Part shown: positions 37,901 through 50,146 of the stretch, one piece after another
Position numbering within the stretch: the first letter of the stretch is position 1
Layout: the number at the start of each line of letters is the position of its first letter
DNA from: Lineus longissimus
Taxonomy: Eukaryota; Nemertea; Pilidiophora; Heteronemertea; Lineidae
NCBI RefSeq assembly: GCF_910592395.1
Contig: NC_088309.1
Location: 10,232,501-10,296,500 of the forward strand
DNA: 64,000 bases
Direction: 5' to 3'
Notes under the pieces: model-generated
The model's database searches: none
What the model saw: only the letters and a program-made list of their open reading frames with translations
What the model was told of the DNA's origin: nothing
Made by a program: the position numbers and the translations under genes

Positions 37901-40900
37901 GCTTGTCTTCTTTTTCCCCTAAAGATCCCCGCTGTTTCCGCTTTTTTAACTTGGCTGAAAAAAACATCAAGAATAAATACTAATTTGACCGAGTCGATAT
38001 TGAAATTCGATTAAAAATCATTGCAAAACGAAGGAAGGTTTCATTGAGCACAACCTTTAAACTACTACAAGTTATACACGTCCATCCAATCTACTCATTC
38101 TAAAGACATTACAAACCAAATCACCTTTCTTGCAAAAGCATCTCTGAATTGGTTGCACAATGAAAAATTAAACATCTAGAAATATGCCTTACCTGGTGCT
38201 TTATAAATTCTGGCTCGCTGAAGAGTAGTTTCATCTATTTCTTGTTTTATACTAACGACACCCTGAAAAGATCATCGAAGTACATGTACTTTCTTTTTCA
38301 ATTGTATGACACGGAACACCTCATGTAGACCGCTTTATCAGTTTAGGTTGTCAAACTACAAATTTAATTCCCCAATTTTTCCCATGGTTCCCCCAACCTG
38401 ACCTCAAATCAAGCATCTGACCCACTCTGGATTTGGTCTTATTGCAAGATGCCCCCCATTATCCAAGTTACTGCCAATGAGTCAAGAAGTACCAGGCCTT
38501 CTCTTTCATGAAAAAAATTGTTCTCACTTACCTGGCTGACGGTCTTAAAAACCTGACTCTGTGCAATTTGTTCACCAGATTTTCCTAAACTTTCTGCAGC
38601 TTTCCCAGCTGCACTTCCAACAGAACTTGTAAACTCCCCAGCCTTTTTACCAATCTCTGTCTTCTGGACTTCTTCAACTGTCTGAAAATACGTAAATATA
38701 TTTCCATGTGATAAACTTCAAGTAAAAAAGTAGAGCTATTATATGGTTTATGGAGAGGAACACAAGCTAAGTGGCATGGAAAAGGTCTTCATATCAATTT
38801 AAAAGCCCAAACAAGCAACCAACTAATCCAAAGGATACAGCCCTAGAACTACATCCGAATACCATTGATAAATGACCTAATACTATCATTTTGCCTCAGT
38901 CAGGTTGACATACATGCCTTGGCAATAGCCTTGAGTGATCACTTGAACCAGTCCCGAACTTACCTCTTGAACTTTATCCTTTATCTCCGACAGTCTCTCT
39001 TTTATAACTGCAGACCCTTTCACAGTCTCAGACTCAATTTTCTCCTGAAAATGTTGCATTTTAAAATAACTAAAGAATTACTTATGACAGGTAGCATTCT
39101 CAAGTAAAATATTTTCAAAGTTCCATGCAACTAGTCTTATATTTTAACATCATAAATTTTTCTGTGATAAATTTTGCAACAACTAGTAATCAAAGTCCAG
39201 CCAAAAAATACATTTTTCAGATTTCAAATGTGGGCAAGAGCACTTTGCAAATATTGACTATTATAATTCTATTGAGGATAAACCTGCTTTTCTCCACTCA
39301 TCTGAAACAAGCTCTGACTTCGGAGTACCGGTAAAGTCATACTGTCACTTACATATTTCCTCCGAGCATCCTTAAGGGCTTCTGATTCTTCCAACTTCTG
39401 GGCTTCTTCACGAAATTTTGACAAACTGTCCTGAAAATAAAAACATATAAAAAAGTGTTTTACGTGGCAAGAGGCTTCTTTGTCCAAATTTTTAGAGCAC
39501 ACAAATTCAATAAGTGAGGTTTAGTCAGTTGAATGCAGCTTTGAGATCTAATTCTTATACATCTGTGTTTCTTATATTTTATTCATTACTCCATCAAACC
39601 TCTCGGCAAGCAAAGGCTCTAATGGCCCAGGTTTCATCGAGAAATAGGCCTAAAAATTACCTTCATCTCCTTATTTTTTGAGATATCCTGTCTGATATTG
39701 TCAATAAATTGTGCAATAAAACTTCTTGGTTTTCCACCCCCTCCTGACATGGACCGAATCTGAAACATAAGTTAGTGTTTAGACAATACATGCAAGGTGT
39801 CCTTCAAATGAAAGTGGTATCAGAGATGACTCAAATCTATGTGTTATATTAAGTAATACAGCCACCAAGACCTTGGTTACATCGTACGAGCTGAGCACAG
39901 TGTCATTAAAAGTTTGAGTAAGACAGAGAAGATAACTCAAAGTCCTAAACATCATGTCCTGATCATTGGCCTTGGCAGTATGCAATGCACAACACAACCT
40001 TTGTCTTTTTTAAAGTGTTTGCTTGATCATATATAGGATGTTAAAAACTGTTTAAAGCGAAAAATAGTAAGCTCAACTCTTCGCTACTGTATGGGAGGAT
40101 CACTTACCGGAAATAGTCGAACATCAAGTTGGCCATTGCCTCTAATGTATGATGAAGGTATACTTTGTTGATTAGTTGATACTGACAAGCCCCGCACCTA
40201 AAAAGGATAATTTCAATAATATTTACTGCATTCAATTAGGCTGAAAGAAGAATGGAAATGAGAGAGGGTTTCCTTATCTTTTTAGGGTATTTTCACTGCA
40301 GGGGTGTATCTCTTTGAGGTCAGCTTAAAACACCAGCCAAATTTTAAACGGCGAATAATCTCATTCCTTCTTTATCTGGACCCCTATGCCCTCTCTATTT
40401 TGATTATGGCTTTATGGATGGCTGAACCATTAATCACTTGCTTTAACAATGAACCCCTATACATACAATGTAGTAAAGGGTTCATATAGAATTACATTAT
40501 ATCATGGAGGTATAAATTATTTATACCTCCATGATTATATGCATAAGAAGATGCACTTTCATCTTGCTCATCAACCATCAATCATGTTAATTGTTATGTA
40601 TCAAGCCAGTGCCATGTGATGGGTGATGTGCCACATCAATCAAAGCGGCCAGGCTGCCCCTGGCCCTGCAACCAGGGTGGGCCAAGACCGAGAGAGCATC
40701 TGGATCGCATACTCATCAGACGGCCACGGTATCATGGTAGGCTATACATACATGTGTATTCCTTCAAACGCAAGATCACTGATCAGTCAGAAGGTCACAG
40801 AACAGAATACGACAATCAAGATGTACAGACCGGGGGAGCTGGCTGTACGTACCCATAAGTCTTTGCGGTAGTCTCGCGCGTACCGGATATAACCTATCAA

Positions 40901-41048
40901 GCTTTTCTCCTTCAGAGAAATACTGCGTTGCGCTCAACTGCCAATTATGCATTAGTCTGGTGGACACGAGGTTGGCCTTAAACTTGCTTGAAATCGAAAA
41001 TTTGGACAACACACGTGTACTACAGCGCAAACGGCAGCATTCTGACAT
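34963..41048 (-). CDS. TIMM44: Mitochondrial import inner membrane translocase subunit TIM44
   Basis: Peripheral matrix protein that tethers mtHsp70 to the TIM23 channel. Coding exons: 40884-41048 (uncertain), 40108-40197, 39661-39759, 39353-39430, 38964-39044, 38532-38681, 38193-38262, 37885-37954, 37446-37531, 36311-36403, 35993-36168, 35744-35833, 35344-35454, 34963-35082. All join in phase, 492 aa against about 450 in human. N-part: basic Ser-rich presequence, then FIDNIRQDISKNKEMK and the charged helical region ending LKDARRKY. The C-terminal Tim44 domain has MVLHKDSKWFESW, FSKTEMSEVLTEI, DWCHEA, GPMLVISFIAQ and MYVWALCRDQ. Exon 1 was chosen because ATG 41048 opens a mitochondrial-targeting-like peptide (basic, almost no acids), is 87 bp from a CCAAT box and has a phase-0 GTACGC donor. 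Exon 1 confidence is about 0.45; the rest is firm. Confidence 0.94.
36586..37433. repeat. 88-bp minisatellite in a TIM44 intron, about 9-10 copies
   Basis: The unit has CCTCACGTTGGACTCAAACT, GGTCGAATCACCATTGTGTC and AACATTCTGATACACAACAT, with an exact 88-bp period and almost no divergence; one unit near 37360 is shortened. The array ends about 13 nt from the donor of exon 37446-37531, and the last unit includes part of the intron start. Confidence 0.95.
37685..37802. mobile_element. 118-bp MITE, copy 2, inverted
   Basis: Same element as 33971-34088, read in the opposite direction; starts GGGTGATATGAATAAAGACT and ends ATTCATATCACCC. Lies in a TIM44 intron. Confidence 0.85.
40501..40535. repeat. 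Perfect 16-bp hairpin
   Basis: ATCATGGAGGTATAAA, loop TTA, then the exact inverse. It lies in the putative first intron of TIM44. Too short and isolated to classify. Confidence 0.8.
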
Positions 41049-41308
41049 ATAGAAACATGTGGTCTGATTCTATTTTTACTTGTCATTTAGTGATCACGCG
41101 TCCAACCTCGTATGCAGGGTAATGTGGCTTTCTCATTGGTCGAACGTTAATTTTGTTCACAGCCTTATAAGGCACTTGAGCGCAACGCAGTATTTCTCTG
41201 AAGGAGAAAAGCTTGATGGGTTATATCCGGTACGCGCGAGACTACCGCAAAGACTTATGGGTACGTACAGCCAGCTCCCCCGGTCTGTACATCTTGATTG
41301 TAGTATTC
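40805..41308. repeat. Inverted duplication around putative TIM44 exon 1
   Basis: Arms 40805-40937 and 41176-41308 (133 bp each) differ at only about two sites; the spacer is 238 bp. The left arm contains the 3' part of the putative TIM44 first exon and its donor; the right arm repeats them on the opposite strand. The start codon and CCAAT box lie in the spacer. Confidence 0.9.
41135..41139 (-). promoter_or_regulatory. CCAAT box upstream of TIM44
   Basis: Minus-strand CGACCAATGAGA, 87 bp before ATG 41048, in a moderately CpG-containing stretch. Position and sequence fit a promoter CCAAT box; no other core element was assigned. Confidence 0.4.
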
Positions 41309-44082
41309 AAGTCGACTCGAAGTCATAGTTGCTATGGTCAGCTTTAATTTAAAATACACTTCAAACATTGTTAAAATCAATAGTGCCTGATGCAATGCTG
41401 AAGACCAGCCTGTTTTGCAATATATCTAGCAGGTACATCGAGCATTACGAAACCTAGTGTATCAATGTACAGGACTCCCTGTAGTCTGTACATTTTGTCA
41501 TATTCCAGAACATGCTACATCACCACGTCTGTTTGAAGGGTGTAAATTCAACAATTAAGATATGAAATACCGATTACTTAGGCTCAATTTGATCAGTAGA
41601 CCATCATCTTCATTTACACTTGTAAATCGGCATCATCTGACTCATACTTACTGAGGTATATCGCAAAACATTCGTTGCTTGTGAGAAAGCATGGGTCACC
41701 CTGTAGGCAGCCATCTTTAAAGGTCAAGGGTCATGGGCGGTAGGTCTATAAACTGTTTCAACACCGTGCATCTTGACATACAAGGTTCTGAAATATCAGC
41801 CGTCCTTATGACCTGGCCAGAGCGCAGGTGGTTCAAGGATGTGTAATAAGGGAATTCACAATACACATCTTGAAGTATATATATATATGTATATGAATAT
41901 GAAACATAATGAAGGTGGAAACATAAAGGAGCTTTTTAACCACACTCTCTTTCATTCGGACTCATGATCGGACGGTTTGGATTTAAAGTTGATTTCTCTC
42001 CATCCTGGCTCAAGGATTTCATCCCTCAATCAATGGATGGGAAGACAAGGCCTTAGAACTTAACAGCCCAAGATGGTCATTGTTGACAAAGGTTATTTCA
42101 GATTCAAACAATACTTCAACAAGAGACACGTAATCCTCCAAGCATCCCTCCAGCCTTAATCTCGAAGACAAACTCTGAATACAAAGTATGTGTCAACTGG
42201 GTGAAAGAAAAGTCTCTAAAAACATCTTTCAAAATTATGTTGATTTATTCTCATTGCCAAAATAATAATCGAAAACCATCCAAAGTTAATTGATAACACT
42301 CCATTTTATGTAAAAAAGTCATATACAGTAGGGGGAGTGGCTCAAGGTAATGCCAACACTAATGAAGTGTGCTGTGCAGAAAATGCACACAATCTGTCTA
42401 CAAACAGAGCACATTTTCGGGAGTATATCTGTAGTGTCATCTATGTTGGAATTCTGTTACTGTTATCATTATAAGTAGAGGCCCAGCATTATCTTAAAGC
42501 ACTCCTCCTTTAACTTGAAAGATTGGATTACAAGAAACCTATTGTTCAGTGACGTACCACTGAGCATACTTGGCATTTACTGACTGATTTCACCGTAGCG
42601 GGAAACCGCCGCCGTTACGACTAAATTTTAAACTTGAGTGACAAATGCCGCTTCATATGAAATGCTCATTATTTCAATATACATAGACAATAAATCTATG
42701 ATCCTCATTTGAATCATTGTCTGGCATAAAAGCTACAAATGTGATAGCCGGTACAGTGCGGCATGGTTATTGGTATTAGTTAGTATGCGAATTGAATCAA
42801 TATATAAACTTGTACCTGTTTCATTGCTTGATAACATGGCAAGTGGAAAAGACACTTAATGAAACAATTACTATGTCAATATGAACACTATCTAATTGAA
42901 CAATATCAGATAAGCTTATAAGATTTGTGTGAAGAAAGCAAAGAAGTTCAGTCATATTTTATATTTAGAATCGATGCTAAAGTTCTAAAATGCTACAATC
43001 GAAGCAGATTTGAGAAAATTGTACAGTAGAACCTCTCTATTAAGGACACCCATGGGACTGACAAGTGCTGTCTTTAATAGAGAGGTGTCCTGATTGGGGA
43101 GTTCAAATTCAATGGAACAACCAATCTGGGACCAAAACTAGTGTCCTTAATACTAGAGAGGTTGTCCTTAATAGGGAGGTGTCTGCTAAGGGAGGGTCCA
43201 CTGTATTTACACAAAGTATTGGTGTAAAATCAGCTAGGAGGCATTGTCACTTTCCTGGCAGAATCACTTTAGTAATATCTTCCATTACATCACAACTGTA
43301 CAGGACCAACTAGCCTGTAAATTACGATGGCTGGTGGATGAATAAACAGTAATGTAAAAGCTCTAAGTTCAGTGAATACTGTGGTCAGGGAGTTGACTGG
43401 TCTTATGAGAAGAGAGGACCGGCTAACTTGGGAGACCACAGGACATCCCCCAGACCTAGTCACTTTGTGCACACAACACACACACAACCTTCGCTGTGTT
43501 GCTGTAAAATCAGCCAGGAGGCATTGTCAATTATCAAGGCATTGTCATGTGAAAACTTGAAATTCATAACTGAGAAAAGCATGCCAAAACCTTGTCATCT
43601 CAGAAAATTATCACCTGCTTTTATGTTCTTATGACGAATGGCTATGGCACTTTTTGATGGAGATGTACTAGATACAGTTCATACAATACAAATAACTTGG
43701 CTGTTGCAGCCTAGACATATAAAAGAAGGTGGTGCAAAAAATCTTGGCAGATGGTTTTGTCATTGTCATCAGATTACACGAGTGGATTTTCTTCGGCTTT
43801 AGTACGGTCGAGAGCTTTCGGGCCGGAGAAAAATAATTCCTTTTTATGGTGTAACCACAAATCAAAAAATTGTTTAGAGATGAATAAATATCTACATTGT
43901 ATATTTTTACATTCTGAATTTTTATATCTGAACAAGCCGAGTACTTCCCTTTCAGAGGCTGTAAACAAAACCAGTTACATCCTGAACAGAAAACTGTCCG
44001 CAAGAAGTATAAATTTACAGTGCTTGGATTCCTTTGTGGATTTATGTAAACACAAACAGTCAGTTCATTGTCTTTTTAAGTT
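41309..44082. other. Intergenic region between TIM44 and SPG21
   Basis: AT-rich, with a TA-dinucleotide run near 41876 and the MITE at 43022-43205. A long plus-strand frame at 43751-44242 is mostly antisense to the SPG21 end. No gene supported. Confidence 0.6.
43022..43205. mobile_element. Tc1/mariner-type MITE, second copy
   Basis: TACAGTAGAACCTCTCTATT start and CACTGTA end with TA flanks; the internal order matches 2220-2399 in the same orientation. Confidence 0.85.
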
Positions 44083-47000
44083 CTATAATGGCCCTGAATC
44101 CCCCTCATCTGATCCATTACCGGAAGACGCTCTCGCCTCACCACATGCTGCCTCAATCTCCTCAGATTGTTCTACAGCACTGTATTTTGTTCCTTGGAAT
44201 GGTTGCAAGTGTATCTGGAAGGTAGAAATCATTATATTTTGATGAAGAGCCAAAATGCTTACTTCATATCCTATTGGGCCGCCACTTCAATGAATCCCAG
44301 GTGTATATGCAGTCTCATGACCTATTTCTACAAGTACCAGTATAAAGGTTTTAAAGGATTTTTCATCAGCATTTGTTCCAATTGTCTGGTTAACAGGTCT
44401 TGATAGTCTAATCATGTAGTGCACGGAATTTCTTTTACCCATAAGTCTTGGGAAAGCAACATTTCTGGTAAGAATGTAAGGAACTATGGATGCTTCCAGA
44501 ACTCTAGGCTATATCTCGCAACATATTCAAAATGGTGACGCAACCTTTATTTCTCTCTGACCGATTGCTAGTTTGGTCAATAAATCTTTAGTTAGGGAAA
44601 CGACAAACAAGCTATTTACTAAGGATGCCTGAAACTTCAATACTGCCATCAACTTACCCTTATATACACATTGACTTCATCACTCCGGCTCAGGTATGGA
44701 AAGTTGCCACCTGATTTAAGATGAGCCCTTTTAGAGTCGGGGTAACACTTGTACGTTTCTTCTCGAACAGTCTGAGACAGGGCACTCTGATCATACACCT
44801 GAAACATCACGAAAATGTTGTTTTAAAACTGTCATTTGAGGGTACAGGGGCCTGGTACTTCGGAAAATTTGAAGCCAACTAATGAAATGAGACATGCGCA
44901 ACTGTATTTAAATTTGATGAAGCAACATTTCATTTTTCTTGATGTTGACAACGCAAACACAGGAGACACATGAGAAGAATGTTGATATGATGTATGTCTG
45001 ACCAAAGGATTAAGGAGGGATGCATTATAATGCGAGATGTATATACAGGTACTGACTTACATCTATAAGAGTGATGTTCATATCCGTGAGCTTTTGGGGT
45101 TCTACATAGGCATTCATACAATTTAGTGTGAGTCTTGAAGCAAGTTCATTCTGTGAAAGACCATCCAACTGAAAAAGTAATAAAAATATATGTTTATGCC
45201 AGTGAGTGCATTCAAATTACACATCAGTTAACCTACATTCGTACTGGTCAATTTGATGACATGGCATTATCAATCAATCAATCAATCAATTTGCCAGAAA
45301 AAAGAAAGTTAGTTGATTGAAATGAGCAACCTTGCTTGCAGGTGAAAAGGGCCACAGGTGCAAGGTTAGAAGTACAGCTGATTCTGTAACGTACATATTC
45401 AGACCTATTCTCCAATTTCAACAAGTGTCAATCTACAAGGCCAAACGTCCAAAGACAGGCCGGAGATTCAGAACAAAATGAAGTACACAAGACGAGCAGG
45501 ACTGACTTTCTGATAGAGTGAATGTTATGAAGAACACCTACCCTATCGACCATAAAATCGACTGAATCAGCAATATCACTATCCATAGCACCTCTTTCAA
45601 AGTTCCCCATCACCATTTTCTTCAGCAGTAATGCCGGTAGGACCCAGAATCTGAAAATTGTTTAAAATCATTTCATGTTTTGTACTTGTGGAGGGTCTGC
45701 TCCGCACACATAAACAGAAATGAATGAAAAGCCAAAGCACCCAAGTAAATGCTTACAATACTGTGTAGTTCAAGCTGTCCAAAGTTATTGAGAAATTTTT
45801 TTGAGAGCAGATACGAGTACCTCCCTAATAATTCAGTAAGGACCAGACTGATTGAAAATAAATTACCATGACTTCAAACTTCAAACCTTTTGAAATTCAG
45901 TTCATCATCAGCAGCAACATACACAAGAGAAAATTGGTTGCAGAATTAGGTACTCACGTGTTTGCAGATGTTGACTGCTGAAAGACAGCCGTGTCTACGA
46001 AAGCATTGCAGAGTATCAGGGAGTGTACTCTGGGCGCTTTGTAAGTATATTCAGCAAATTTCTGAGCAAGGAATCCACCGAGGGAAGCACCAAATAGATG
46101 AACCTGAAATTTAACGAAGTTTACAGTTCTCAGAAAAACCTGTCACCCATTTGGGTTCCTCTTGAGCAGAGTTGCCACAGTTAATTACCTGTCCTGCATT
46201 TTCTTGAAGACAGCTTGAGGAAGTCAAGACAAGTCATTCATCTTTGGAAACAACACAGCATGGCCATTCCAAAAATACCGTACGACTCTCTCTTGGAAAG
46301 AGCATCAAGCAAAGACGTCATCTTGCAATCTACATGTAGGTAGTTCCACAAGCGGAACGCACTTGACGTACATCTGTATCTAAAGAGATGATAAAAATCT
46401 AGAACGTTAACTTACTTTGTCTAATTGCAAATGATCGAGGAGTTTTCTGAAGCCATCACACCAGTCTGGTATGTTCCAAAAGACTGGAAACTCAACCTGA
46501 ATGAAGAATCATGTCATAAAGTACAATACTGTCTGCAACTGATGGTGCCTTTCACCCTCCCAGTACCATCAAAACTATTCAATTCTTCTTTTTTCAATGC
46601 AAAAAAGAAGTCTACTTCTAATTCTATTCTACAACCCTTTTTTGTCTAATTCTTGAAGTTGCACACTAATTGAGACAAGATAGCCATTACTATGGATTCA
46701 AAGGTAATACACCGGATAATTTCTATTTGTTGGTTTTTACAGTAATACATTTAAGCAATTATAAGTCATTCACTGATTTAGTCATTGACCATTTTGCTAA
46801 AAGTGATGTTCATAACACATCATGTGCATGTCCTCATGACATACAGATAGCAAAGAATCATGCACACTACAGGTAGGCCTACATGAAATAAAAACTCCGA
46901 AAGTACCTGTTCACCATGACCTAACCAACACTAAAATGCTCTTCTCATCATAGGACATGTTCAAATTCAGATCATGACCTGGAGTAGACATTTTTTCTTG

Positions 47001-47990
47001 ATATAATGATATCTGTGACTGGACTACATAAACAACTGAGACTTCAACAAACTATTCAGCACTGTCGAACATTATATTAGAAAAGAATGCAACATATTGC
47101 ACCGAAACTATTTCACATGCAATTACATGAAGACAATTACTGAATCTGATTCACGCCTTAAAAGAAATCAGGTCATCTCTACTGCCATTTCCTTGACAAG
47201 TTTACTATTCCTGCTGAACTCTACAATGCTTGGAAGAACATCCATTTCTGAGTGTTTTATTTGTCTAGCTAGTTCCACATACATGTACATGATACTCCCA
47301 TTCTGGGAGAATGTCTCAAAGTTAGTATTTATTAGTAAATTGGACTCACCGAAATGACCCGATAACCTAGTGATGATAAGGACAACATCTGTTTGAAGAA
47401 AATGTCTGCCGTGCCACTGGCTGGGGGTAGAAATATCACAGGGCACCGAATACTTTTAGGTCCAGCATCATAAAGTACCCAGACTTTAGTGGGATCATCA
47501 TCCACACAGAGCTAAAAATAGTTAAATAGGACATGATAGGTGTACCTCTAGTACTGTTAACTTACTCACTAGGTAATGGGAATGTTGAAGTGATCACAAC
47601 ATGATGGACTTGAACTTGAAGCTAAACACATCTGACTTTTTTTTTATTAAAAGAAACTACCAGAAATCTATTATCATCAAGATTTCCAAGTGTTTGCAAC
47701 ATTTTAAGAGGCTTTTTCAGCTGAACATTGTTGAAGGAATACCTCCTGAAAGCAGACCCAAAACTTCCATAACCAAAGATATAAATTATAAGTGTTTCAT
47801 TTTTGGAAGTATCAGTACTGTACTTATTGGTAATGGTATATACAACGTTCTGAATGTCTGTTGTTTTTATTGTCGGCATAATCATGACTTCTTCAAGCAC
47901 TTAGTGGATTCTTTGTTCTGAACTCACCCTCTTCTGAGGCACAGTGCTCCGGAAACTTTGATAGTCTTGTGACCTCTGTATCTCACTCAT
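44083..47990 (-). CDS. SPG21: Maspardin (SPG21), complete, 313 aa
   Basis: Alpha/beta-hydrolase-fold protein of endosomes/trans-Golgi that binds CD4 in mammals; loss causes Mast syndrome in humans. Coding exons: 47928-47990, 47350-47511, 46416-46496, 45958-46103, 45542-45650, 45061-45168, 44658-44798, 44083-44214; 942 nt in phase including TAG, against 308 aa in human. Visible landmarks: [39 protein letters not shown], the nucleophile-elbow position [18 protein letters not shown] (Ser109, same number as human), [35 protein letters not shown]. The family is thought non-catalytic. ATG 47990 follows in-frame stops TGA and TAA; an acceptor at 48013-48014 shows that a 5'-UTR intron precedes it. 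The C-tail is acidic and not conserved. Confidence 0.97.
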
Positions 47991-48079
47991 TATCACATTG
48001 TGTACAGAAAACCTGTGAAGGAAGAAGGGTGATGTCTGTAATGAAAGGTTTAGACATTTTTAAGGATATCCTGTTCCAA

Positions 48080-48660
48080 TTATAGTCAATTTCACACCAG
48101 TCCGAGGAAGCCACTGCTAGCCCCATTTAGTACAGCAAATGCAAGACAGGTATAGGCCATCTTGAAAAAAGTCCCAGTAAAGTGCCCTTCAAACTTGGCA
48201 CATGTGATTGAACCCCAATAAGGATACAAAATATGCCATTTGATTGTAAAAAAAATAGATGCAACTGCAACGTTTTTCCATTGTTCTATACACTTTAACA
48301 ATAGAATTTTTAGAATATAAACTTTTAGATCCTATGGGACACCTGCCAGGCATCCTGGGAGTGTTGTCTAAGCTTTTCTCAAACTTTTCTATAGACGAAG
48401 GATTAAAAATTTTGATATTTGATATTTTGACATTTTGATATTTGATATTTGATGTAGTTGCATCCATTTTTTGCATTCCAATGGCATATTTTGTATCTGT
48501 GTTTGGGTCCAATCACATGTGCCAAGTTTGAAGAGCACTTTACTTGTACTTTTTGAGATAGCCTATACCTGTAGTGTAATGCATGGTTATGCATTTGCTG
48601 TACTAAATGGGGCTAGCAGTGGGTTTCCTCCTCCTGGTGTGGAATTGACTATTTAACAAG
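48080..48660. mobile_element. Fold-back element with 200-bp arms
   Basis: Left arm about 48080-48290 and right arm about 48440-48660 are inverted copies. Both carry CACTGCTAGCCCCATTTAGT, ACAGGTATAGGC, TTGGCACATGTGATTG and ATACAAAATATGCCATT. The arms differ by several substitutions and a short insertion. Confidence 0.85.
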
Positions 48661-49149
48661 CCAAGCAGAGAACGACAGCAGGCAGCATTTAGCATGCACA
48701 AGTGTCATCATATCAGTGTCATGACACACATACACTTAATATTATAACAACACTGAGGCGTTTTAGGCTAGCTGTCACTTGCTGGTGACCTGGTCACGGA
48801 CATCTGTCATCTGTCAGTGCGAGTGTCATGCATGCAGCCACAGCATCACTGTGTGTGCTGTCAGTGATGGAGCAACCATCTCAAATGTTAGAAAGCGCAT
48901 AATACGGCATTTTAAAACAATGTGACATATGTCATGGACAACCTTTTTGGGACACGCTGTATTGCAATATGCATGCATCAGCTCGTATGATACATGGTGC
49001 AGTCAATTTTTAGACTGGTCATACGTGTGCAAAACTTCACGTATAATTAATATCCTTCCTTCAGTTTGAAGCACTTATAAATGAAAAATAAGAGAACTCA
49101 TCCTTACTGTTGAAAAGAAGGTGGATTGAGGCAGAAACGTGAAAAAACA

Positions 49150-49320
49150 GAATATTTTTGTTTATTTTCTTCCGGGTCAGCTGTCCACACGTGATTTCCG
49201 GTTGGTTAACAAAATTCCGTTGGGAGTTTGGAGGCGCCCAAGTAAATATGGCGGGATATTCAAATTTCCCGCGCCCAGCTTCGTGCATGTGCGCGCCTGT
49301 TGAATTAGGTTATTTCTTTT
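49150..49320 (-). promoter_or_regulatory. Candidate housekeeping promoter, probably SPG21
   Basis: Locally GC- and CpG-rich patch with two ETS-like CCGGAA cores, an E-box CACGTG, a YY1-like AATATGGCGGG and an E2F-like TTTCCCGC. Such clusters mark promoters of ubiquitous genes. SPG21 is the nearest minus-strand gene; divergent transcription is possible. Confidence 0.4.
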
Positions 49321-49896
49321 TTTGAAAGACAAGGCTGCTTTGCAGATACGGTTGTGCGGTTAGAATAAGTTCTTCATCGCATTTAGCTTAACTTTTCCCA
49401 CAAGTAAGGGTTAGAACCTCCCTGATTCCAAGTATAATAAGGGGATTGAGGTGCGGGCTTGACGAATCCTCTTTCACAGGCGAAGTTTTCAGTGCATGAG
49501 AATCTCATTCACACTCTCATTCGCAAGGCTTTCGAGGAAGCCTCAATCAAGGGCGAGGTCTTCGTGGAAAGAAGGCGACGTTTTAGCATCTAGTCCGTTG
49601 AAGGATGTAGAAGGAGTTGAGTAACAAACTATAATTGTAGTAGTGATTTATTATCGTGGAAATTCATACTGTAAGGACAGCCCCGAACAAGTAAAAAACG
49701 ACAACCTTAACCCTTTGAAGAAGACAGCAGTGTCGAAAGTTAGTCTCAAGAAAATTTTAAGTTGATCTACCAAAAAACTGTACTTTCCTTCTGATACATT
49801 TCATGGCGAGGTGTGTTACGATTTTCGATCATGTTTGTAGGCCTATCCGGTTTAATTTTTTTCTTCAAAATTTCAAATACCACAGAGCATAGCGTA

Positions 49897-50036
49897 CATT
49901 CTTAGAAATAAAGGTTTTTCAGCTTTTGAAAAACCTTTAATGCACTCCCAAAGAGCGCATTGGCCCCACGGGGTGCATATGTGTGTTGGCCGGAAAACGA
50001 CCTTCAGAAGCTCAAAACCTTTATTTCGAGGAGTGT
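49897..50036. mobile_element. MITE with AGAAATAAAGG ends, copy 1
   Basis: Left CTTAGAAATAAAGGTTTT and right AAAACCTTTATTTCGAGGAG are inverted. A longer relative is at 60543-60726. Its right terminus gives a minus-strand AATAAA at 50020-50025, about 120 nt after the stop of the 606-aa gene. Confidence 0.75.
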
Positions 50037-50146
50037 ATATTCAGATATATTTGTCGCAAACATTTATGCAAGCCAGAAAAACCTTGACTGCCGAGTCAGT
50101 CCATTCATCACCCAATGACCTTCATTTAAATTGTAAATTCATCTGA

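Larger units (their letters stand above)
48013..50146. other. Region upstream of SPG21
   Basis: Likely 5'-UTR intron and promoter of SPG21. Contains the inverted repeat 48080-48660, a simple GATATTTGATATTTTGA run near 48410, a promoter-like GC-rich patch (49150-49320), a repeat-motif pair near 49711-49737 and the MITE 49897-50036. No further gene. Confidence 0.5.

Noticed and set aside
41080-41328. Plus-strand frame sharing a peptide with TIM44 exon 1
   Set aside because: It is the mirrored arm of the inverted repeat; no downstream exon on this strand was found. Kept only as a finding.
43751-44242. 163-aa plus-strand frame
   Set aside because: Largely antisense to the last SPG21 exon, with no recognisable protein features.
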